Of a stretch of DNA of 16,366 nt, positions 11,278-16,366 are shown piece after piece. Made by a program: the position numbers and the translations under genes. Positions within the stretch are counted from its first letter, which is position 1. Each line of letters begins with the position of its first letter. The stretch lies in assembly GCF_000231115.1 (NCBI RefSeq), contig NW_006889862.1, positions 1 through 16,366 on the forward strand. The letters are read 5' to 3'. The notes below the pieces were generated by a model that saw only the letters and a program-made list of their open reading frames with translations, did not search any database and was not told the DNA's origin. This DNA comes from Vittaforma corneae ATCC 50505 (taxonomy: Eukaryota > Microsporidia > Nosematidae).

Positions 11278-11793
11278 TTTAAAAATTCCACTCATGTTAA
11301 GACATACTTGCTAGATTTTTATATCTAAGTACTTCAAATAATTAGAAATATCCTGCATAAACTTGCCAATCGACACACCATTAAACCCATATCTCTGGAG
11401 TGTAATAAGAAACCAGTATTTGTGGAAGAATGGAAATGCACACTAAAGACAACATGGATGTCCGGTATGTTTCATAAATGCATCGACATCGTGTGTCCTA
11501 CTTGAATAGTATTTAAACATAGATCTAAGCCATGTGATGTATTGAATATGAGGGCATCAGTACTTCATGCATAGTGTTTATCAGATATAAACTGGCTGGG
11601 TATATCTGAAATGAATATTATAGGATATTAAAAGATTTTTAGCATCTAAATATTGAGGAACCAAAACAATAGGGGATAGTGTGCAATCCAGGTATATTTG
11701 GAGCCAATTATAACATTCAAAGACATATACTAATGTGGAAGAGAAAAGGCGGTTTAGGTATTAAATAAGTTATTTCTAATTTAAAAACTGACG
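11278..11793. repeat. 516-bp direct repeat, copy 2
   Basis: Same sequence and orientation as 1955-2470 with no difference seen by eye. The left flank is CTTCTAG and the right flank ATTTTGC, both different from copy 1. The sequence that follows copy 1 (the nearly open frame at 2503-2937) is absent after copy 2, so the duplication covers only this block. The 58-codon open frame occurs here at 11329-11502. Confidence 0.93.
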
Positions 11794-14175
11794 ATTTTGC
11801 ATAAGTGATATTGAATTTCTATAGTAGAGATTTTTGCATAGAGAATTCTGCATCTCGAGTATTTTTACAAGATTTTGATGCGGCCTAACGGTTGTTATTT
11901 TATGTATTTTATTTAAATACTTGAACGGTTTTTAATCATGCAGGTTTACACATATATAATCAAGCAATTTATTATTAATGTAAGGCCAATAAACACCACA
12001 TTGCGGCTTTGGAATAAAATGTAGAAGAACAAAACTCTCAACACCATTGACCTAATATATCCAAAGTTTATTATAATACTAAAAGTTTTTTGGGATTTTG
12101 TTACGTTTTAATCTGGTGTCTTAAAGTATTCAAACTTTTACATTCTGTTAGACGAAAGGAAGTTGAAATCTGTGTTGTGGCAAAATGTTTGGCTTGATAA
12201 AATTTTTATTTATAATGCAAATCATATCCAATACGACCCCATTCATTTAAATTTTCGTAAAAATGATTTTGAAAATTCACAAGAAAACTGAAAATCACAT
12301 TTTTTTAATTCAGATCGGAGATACCAAGATGCATAGTCTAGTAAAAAATTCAAGCAGAAGACAAACAACCATTTACAACACACACTATCATACCGATCGA
12401 TGTTCTCAATCTCCTTAGAATCGTATGATAAATTGTGAAGACAAGTGGACAAGATAAAGTTCCAAATATTGGAGGTTCCATCACATTTTGGTGATTGAAA
12501 ATTTAAAATACAATTATCAGTTTAACTATATTAATATCAAATATCATTGCGCATAAATTTAATTTACAGAAATTTATTATTGGATTCTTTGTTATACGAG
12601 AAATTAATTCTGTAAAAGTTATTCCTTGAATAGGATATGATAGTATTTTTGTCTGTGCAAAACATTTTTTTATATTAATATCTTTTTTGGTACTCACACT
12701 CTAATATCAACATTTTTCTTAATGTCAGAGGTCGTAGGTAAGAGTTAATTCAAACCGCATATGAATGTGTTTGCGTTTTACTTCCAAATATAAATTAAAC
12801 AGATTGTATATTAACATGCTTTATTGTATATCTTTGTACATTTGGATTGATGTTTGCGCTTAAATACAAACAAACAGGCTAAAATTATTAACTGTAAAAA
12901 CTTCGGGCACAAATTAAATAAAAACATCACTCAAATTAGATTTATATTTTTGCGACTGTTCATTATTTTCTCATACAGTTTTATAAACAATTATTTTAAT
13001 ACATTTATGCGCATTCAATTTTTGGCTTCATAAACTCATCTAGCTCTTGTACTTATTAGTCTTTCGATTTGTATCAAAGGCTCTTTGAATCGAGGCATGA
13101 TTATTAAAGACAAACTTAATTTGATGATGATAGATATTAGTATTTTAACTTATTCCTCCAATATATTTCATTCTTAATGTTTGGTGTAAATTTTCAATTA
13201 ATTTAGATAAGCCACCAGCTCTTAGCTGGTAATATAGCTCATCATATATCATGATTCTCTTGCCACTAAATACTTGTTCTTGTCTTTCTCAATAGTTTTA
13301 ATTGATCACTCTCTAGTGTATTTTAGATAGTATTGCGACTAATTCATTTTTATTTTATTAATATGCTTGTCTGTAAAATTTATTACGCTATATTCCCGAT
13401 AAATCCTTAACTACCACAACCTATATAATAGATACACTTATACTACATGGCATTTTAAATATTATTTTCTACGTGGACCAATCCATTTCACTGTTTGATT
13501 CGTAAAACACATGAAAATTCACAATATGATAAGTTAACTCTTTTGCTCTGGCTTTAATTTTGAAACCTCTATCTACCGCGAACAACAAAAACAATAGTTT
13601 ACTCACCAAAAATTCACGAAACATGATGCTTATGAATTATTTAATATTACCAGTCTAGTCTATTCTCAGCACAACTTCGACGTAATATATTTATTCAAAT
13701 GCTGATTTAATAAAAATGTAAATAAAACTTCAAGCAAGAATCAAAAGTACTCAAATACACGTCATTTAGACATATATTCCATGGACACTTGACGATAATG
13801 GGAAGTGTTTGCGCTATTTTTGGGATAGAAAGACGTTTATGACCGTATTGATTTGCTGCGAAATTTCAAAATTATTAAAGATTGATTGATTTTAAGATAA
13901 GCACATCTTTTAACACATATCTGGCAAAGGCATTGCGTACTACTGTGCTAAAGCAAAGTAAGTTAACCATTCAACCTTTTATTTTCTATACATGCTGTAA
14001 TCAGCAATCTTCCTATGGCAAGACTAACTAACAATGATAGATTTCCATAATACTAATTTATTACATTTTTGAGTAAATAACGCTTCAAAAGAAATCACTT
14101 GCATGCTCTTTTAGACACACAACTCCCAAGCACAGTATGATTAAACCATCTAGCGGGGATAGAACTCTAAAGTCC
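11794..14175. other. AT-rich noncoding stretch, right part of the gene-free interval
   Basis: No supportable gene. The two - strand frames of 64-69 codons (12243-12452 and 12503-12697) are Lys/Ile/Asn/Phe-rich and of chance length. A GC-rich 7-bp hairpin lies at 13214-13230. GC rises only after about 14100, where the gene cluster begins. Confidence 0.65.
13214..13230. repeat. Small perfect hairpin
   Basis: ACCAGCT and AGCTGGT form a 7-bp stem with the 3-base loop CTT. It is GC-rich within AT-rich DNA, but a few such hairpins are expected by chance. No T-run follows and no gene ends here. Confidence 0.45.
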
Positions 14176-14440
14176 TCATTTATCTTTCTTAATCAGTCTA
14201 TACATTTTATCCAAGTAGTCTCCTGCATCCTGTGCACGTTGGAATATTTCAACAATGCCTCCTCTGACCTGATCGACTAGTTTCAAGTTGCTCGATTTTA
14301 CCTTTACTAATTCCTTTAGCATTATCTTTGTCTTCTCATCTGTTTCCTCGTGATATTTCTAGTTTAACCCAGCTGTTCAAAGACAAAAGACATGGCATGG
14401 ATAATGCATTTAAAACAGCATACTCCAGCACAGTGCCCAT
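14176..14440 (-). CDS. Small Lys-rich helical protein, unknown function, with a frame break or unseen intron
   Basis: I do not recognise the family. The 3' part is well supported: from 14358 down to TGA at 14176-14178 a - strand frame encodes 60 residues with clear coding character, amphipathic and Lys/Glu-rich (TDEKTKIMLKELVKVKSSN, then VRGGIVEIFQRAQDAGDYLD, ending RLIKKDK). It looks like a short coiled coil. Immediately upstream this frame has TAG at 14359-14361. A plausible start, ATG at 14440, opens a different frame (MGTVLEYAVLNALSMPCLL, then SWVKLE) that overlaps the break and dies at 14336. Either a short intron ends at the TAG, one base was gained or two lost, or the copy is broken. 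The only direct GT...AG between WVKLE and KYHEE is 10 bases, too short for a normal intron. The ATG lies 46 bases from the divergent TAF13 ATG. Confidence 0.6.
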
Positions 14441-14486
14441 ACGCCTGTTAATTTGTATGAGTTAATGCTTGCTTAATCCTCCACCC
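14441..14486. promoter_or_regulatory. Candidate 46-bp divergent promoter/5' leader between two genes
   Basis: This interval separates the proposed ATG of the - strand small gene (14440) from the ATG of TAF13 (14487). In-frame stops occur just upstream of both starts (for TAF13, TAA at 14463-14465), so neither simply extends into it. It is too short for two separate promoters. Either transcription initiates inside the opposite gene, or one of the start assignments is wrong. No motif is recognised. Confidence 0.35.
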
Positions 14487-14801
14487 ATGGGAGAGACAAA
14501 AAAAACTACGTTTCTCAAAGAAGTGAGGTCTATGATGTATGGGTTTGGAGATGTCAGCTCACCAAGGATGGATACTGTGGAAGTTCTGCACAGCTATTTG
14601 ATGGACTATCTCAGTCTGCTGCTGACTAAAGTCCACTCCATGGCCAGGATAAAAGGGAAAACCAAAACAGAAGATCTGATGTACTTTTTGAAGAGGGACA
14701 GGAAGAAGTATTCGAGAATAAAGAACCTGCTGCTTATAAACGAAGAGGTAAAAGCGCACGAAGGATTTTTGAGTGTAAAGATTATGAAAAGGAATGAGTG
14801 A
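14487..14801 (+). CDS. TAF13: TAF13, TFIID 18-kDa subunit (histone-fold protein)
   Basis: TAF13 is a small histone-fold subunit of the general transcription factor TFIID. It pairs with TAF11 and acts in the nucleus in RNA polymerase II initiation. The 104-residue product is almost all TFIID-18kDa domain: the family signature MMYGFGD at residues 16-22, a helix rich in Leu/Tyr around 30-54, then KTEDLMYFLKRD (60-71) and KKYSRIKNLL (73-82), the conserved acidic-to-basic run that ends the fold. Spt3 shares this fold but is much longer, and MMYGFGD fits TAF13 better. I chose the ATG at 14487 because the frame has a stop at 14463 and no other ATG. A TTG at 14469 would add six residues but is unlikely in a eukaryote. 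No intron is needed. It converges on the membrane protein gene with 181 bases between stops. GC (about 47% at 14521-14580) contrasts with the AT-rich flank. Confidence 0.9.
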   Translation: MGETKKTTFLKEVRSMMYGFGDVSSPRMDTVEVLHSYLMDYLSLLLTKVHSMARIKGKTKTEDLMYFLKRDRKKYSRIKNLLLINEEVKAHEGFLSVKIMKRNE

Positions 14802-14982
14802 GGTGGAATGACTAAAGTAAATACACGAATGAAAGTCAAATTGCGACGATGGCAGTCAATGTTAATTAAACATGCTTGTTTAAGCTTTTCAGTATTATTA
14901 CAAATTTGATACACGTCAAGTGAATTAATTAAATCAAAAGTTTACTTATTAAACATAAGATTTGAAACGTCTTTCTCTTTTT
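14802..14982. other. Short convergent intergenic region
   Basis: 181 bases between the stops of two convergent genes, AT-rich and presumably holding both 3' untranslated regions. No hairpin or conserved element is recognised. Confidence 0.6.
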
Positions 14983-15750
14983 CTAAGACAGAGCCACTAC
15001 GTGTGTTCTTTCTTGTTTTGATCCAGGCTTAGATGTAAAAAGAAGGTTGGCAATTGCTGGATATACGTAATTACTAAGCACATTCTCCACAAAATTGTTA
15101 ACCATGATTAAAAAGTAAACGATGAATGGCAAGACATAGAAGAGGAATAGTTGTAGTATAAGGAATATAATAACAAAATTCCTTTCTTCTGTATTAATTA
15201 TGTTCGGAGTCGACAAGAAATAACCACAAAACACCACATTAGCTACAATACAAAAGAACATAAATAAATTCTTAAGCGAAAATGTAGATCTTGGCTTTCT
15301 ATCAAAAAGAAGCAGATCTTGTAAAAGTCCCAACATCAGCAATTCAACAAACAAACCCACAATTCCATACAGGTATAAAACGTTGTAGTGCATTGACTTA
15401 TCAGTGGATTGACCTTTAGTAATGAGACTTGATATTACACCGCATGTGAATGCATAGAATACAATTTTGAAGAACAAAAGACAGTATCCTATAATAAGAA
15501 AGATATTGTACTTATAATAATTATCATGATTGACCAGAAAATAAGCCAGTATAACTACAGTGCATAAAACACCAAGATACAATCCTGTGTTTGTACTGAA
15601 GAACATGTACATTTTTACCATTAACCGACCAATGGGCTCACTTTGTAATGCTACCAGTACTTTTTTCATGGCACCCGCATCTATAGCACTAGTAAACACA
15701 TCAGATATATCATCTAACTTTTCCATAAAGTATTCTCCCCAAGTATTCAT
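14983..15750 (-). CDS. Five-pass integral membrane protein, unknown function
   Basis: A single open frame of 255 residues starts at ATG 15750 and stops at TAG 14983-14985. I do not recognise the family. Residues 1-50 are soluble and amphipathic without a cleavable signal peptide. Five clear hydrophobic segments follow at about 54-73, 82-104, 124-148, 160-180 and 191-217; a weaker one at 226-238 may lie in the membrane surface. The C-terminus (KPGSKQERTHVVALS) is basic. Loops are short, and the charged loop FDRKPRSTFSLK sits between segments 3 and 4. There are few charges inside the membrane segments, so nothing points to a particular transport mechanism. Multi-pass families exist in piroplasms, but I cannot place this protein in one. 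It converges with TAF13 and is divergent from the SRP54 exon, with about 400 bases between. The ATG gives a natural start. Confidence 0.85.
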   Translation of the reverse strand: MNTWGEYFMEKLDDISDVFTSAIDAGAMKKVLVALQSEPIGRLMVKMYMFFSTNTGLYLGVLCTVVILAYFLVNHDNYYKYNIFLIIGYCLLFFKIVFYAFTCGVISSLITKGQSTDKSMHYNVLYLYGIVGLFVELLMLGLLQDLLLFDRKPRSTFSLKNLFMFFCIVANVVFCGYFLSTPNIINTEERNFVIIFLILQLFLFYVLPFIVYFLIMVNNFVENVLSNYVYPAIANLLFTSKPGSKQERTHVVALS

Positions 15751-16148
15751 ATTTTGAGGGGAACGAATTCACAAAATTTTAAAGTCTAAAAATATCATAA
15801 AAATACAAAAACAAAAAATTCTTACACTTAGTGTTAATAAAGACTATCTAAGAGGTTGTAAGTAAATCGAATATCTGTCTTTATGTGTTGTGATACATTC
15901 TCTTTTAAAGTTGATGATCTATTAAACTACAGCTCATCAATGAAACTCTTTGTATGCTTCATCAAATTCCAAGAAATCCATCAATGAACTTGACACTTGA
16001 TTGGAAACAGAAACACTGAGGCAAGCCAACATGTATATCAATAATACTCTCAATTGTTAATAGACAATCATAACTATGACTTAGTCTCAATCTATTTGAT
16101 GTGATTACTCTGTTTATACTTTAATTAATCTATTACTTTATTCCAAAG
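15751..16148. promoter_or_regulatory. Divergent intergenic/5' region between the membrane-protein gene and the SRP54 exon
   Basis: About 400 AT-rich bases between the ATG of the - strand membrane protein gene and the first recognisable SRP54 codons. It should contain promoter activity for the - strand gene. If the SRP54 gene is intact, it should also hold its promoter, first exon (about 35 codons) and first intron. I translated all three + frames and found no convincing SRP54 N-terminus. A GTAAGT donor-like site is at 15858-15863, and a pyrimidine-rich, AT-rich stretch ending CCAAAG at 16148 looks like the 3' end of an intron. Confidence 0.45.
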
Positions 16149-16366
16149 AGGAGGTATGCACTTCCCTGATTAGGTCAAATGCCAATCCGGAGCTGGTATC
16201 GCGCTTTCGTTTGCAGATAAAGGAACAGATTGAGAAAGAGAAAATAGACAGCAATGCTAACAAGGCAAAAGTGGTGCATAGAATATTTTTTGAAACTCTT
16301 GTGAGGTTTCTTGATCCAGGCAGCAAGCCATACGAAATACAAAAGGAAAAAAGCAATGTTGTAGTG
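16149..16366 (+). CDS. SRP54: SRP54 exon (signal recognition particle GTPase), N-domain part, runs off the window
   Basis: SRP54 is the GTPase subunit of the signal recognition particle. It binds signal peptides at the ribosome and docks with the SRP receptor at the endoplasmic reticulum. From 16151 the frame gives 72 residues without a stop to the window end. They match the N domain from about residue 35: EVCTSLIRSNANPELVSRF corresponds to the conserved helix that in other SRP54s has Leu-x-x-Ala-Asp-Val-Asn. The exon goes on through VVHRIFFETLVRFLDPGSKP, where DPG is typical, to KEKSNVVV, the strand just before the GTPase P loop. DPG and the strand favour SRP54 over the receptor SR-alpha. 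The acceptor is AG at 16147-16148 or 16149-16150; the frame is closed by TGA at 16097. The first exon was not found, so the gene may be 5'-incomplete or a fragment. The - strand frame at 16138-16356 is a shadow. Confidence 0.8.

Noticed and set aside
13040..13110. Short - strand coding-like frames of about 20 codons
   Set aside because: Two different frames both look equally coding-like over the same bases, which shows how easily such short readings arise by chance.
506..14175. About 15-20 open frames of 60-120 codons in the desert on both strands
   Set aside because: With roughly 28% GC, stops come about every 12 codons, so this number of 60-codon frames is expected by chance. Many overlap each other, start at TTG or GTG, and read as Lys/Ile/Asn/Phe-rich low-information sequence.
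14559..14914. - strand frames opposite TAF13
   Set aside because: They are shadows of the TAF13 coding frame and its 3' flank.
15560..15757. + strand frame opposite the membrane protein
   Set aside because: Shadow of the 255-residue - strand gene.
1..16366. Telomeric repeats, tRNA or rRNA genes, CRISPR arrays
   Set aside because: I looked for CCCTAAA-type arrays, tRNA T-loop patterns, rRNA-like GC-rich blocks and spaced repeats and saw none; the isolated CCTAAA strings are single occurrences.

Overview
This window looks like nuclear DNA of an AT-rich unicellular eukaryote. An apicomplexan of the piroplasm type (Babesia/Theileria-like) is my best guess, but it is inference. The reasons are: two recognisable eukaryotic core genes (a TFIID subunit and an SRP54 exon); a strong contrast between coding DNA of about 45-58% GC and noncoding DNA of about 20-30% GC; closely packed genes on both strands at the right end; and signs of splicing. 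I recognise no bacterial operon, rRNA, tRNA, CRISPR array, insertion sequence or telomeric repeat.

Layout. (1) 1-505: the 3' part of a GC-rich, Ala/Lys-rich helical protein gene on the + strand, which enters from the left edge. I do not recognise the protein. (2) 506 to about 14175: about 13.7 kb of AT-rich DNA without a gene I can support. The number of 60-80 codon open frames is roughly what chance predicts at this composition. It contains a 516-bp direct repeat, identical base for base by eye, at 1955-2470 and 11278-11793. It also holds a few stretches of higher GC with long, nearly open frames (about 2006-2937, 3560-3859, 4794-5259, 8514-8657) that may be decayed coding DNA, and one purine-rich block (about 7600-7860). 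(3) 14176-16366: a compact gene cluster. A small lysine-rich helical protein on the - strand (14176-14440, with a frame break or unrecognised intron) is divergent from a complete TAF13/TFIID-18 kDa homologue on + (14487-14801). TAF13 converges on a 255-residue five-pass membrane protein on - (14983-15750). That gene is divergent from a + strand exon (about 16149 to the window end) encoding part of the SRP54 N domain, up to just before the GTPase P loop.

How the genes fit together: TAF13 belongs to general transcription and SRP54 to co-translational targeting to the endoplasmic reticulum. Their proximity looks like ordinary housekeeping gene packing, not a pathway. The unusual part is the long gene-free interval with a perfect internal duplication. 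In a compact genome it could be a centromere, a decayed gene region, or partly an assembly artefact. The sequence alone does not decide.
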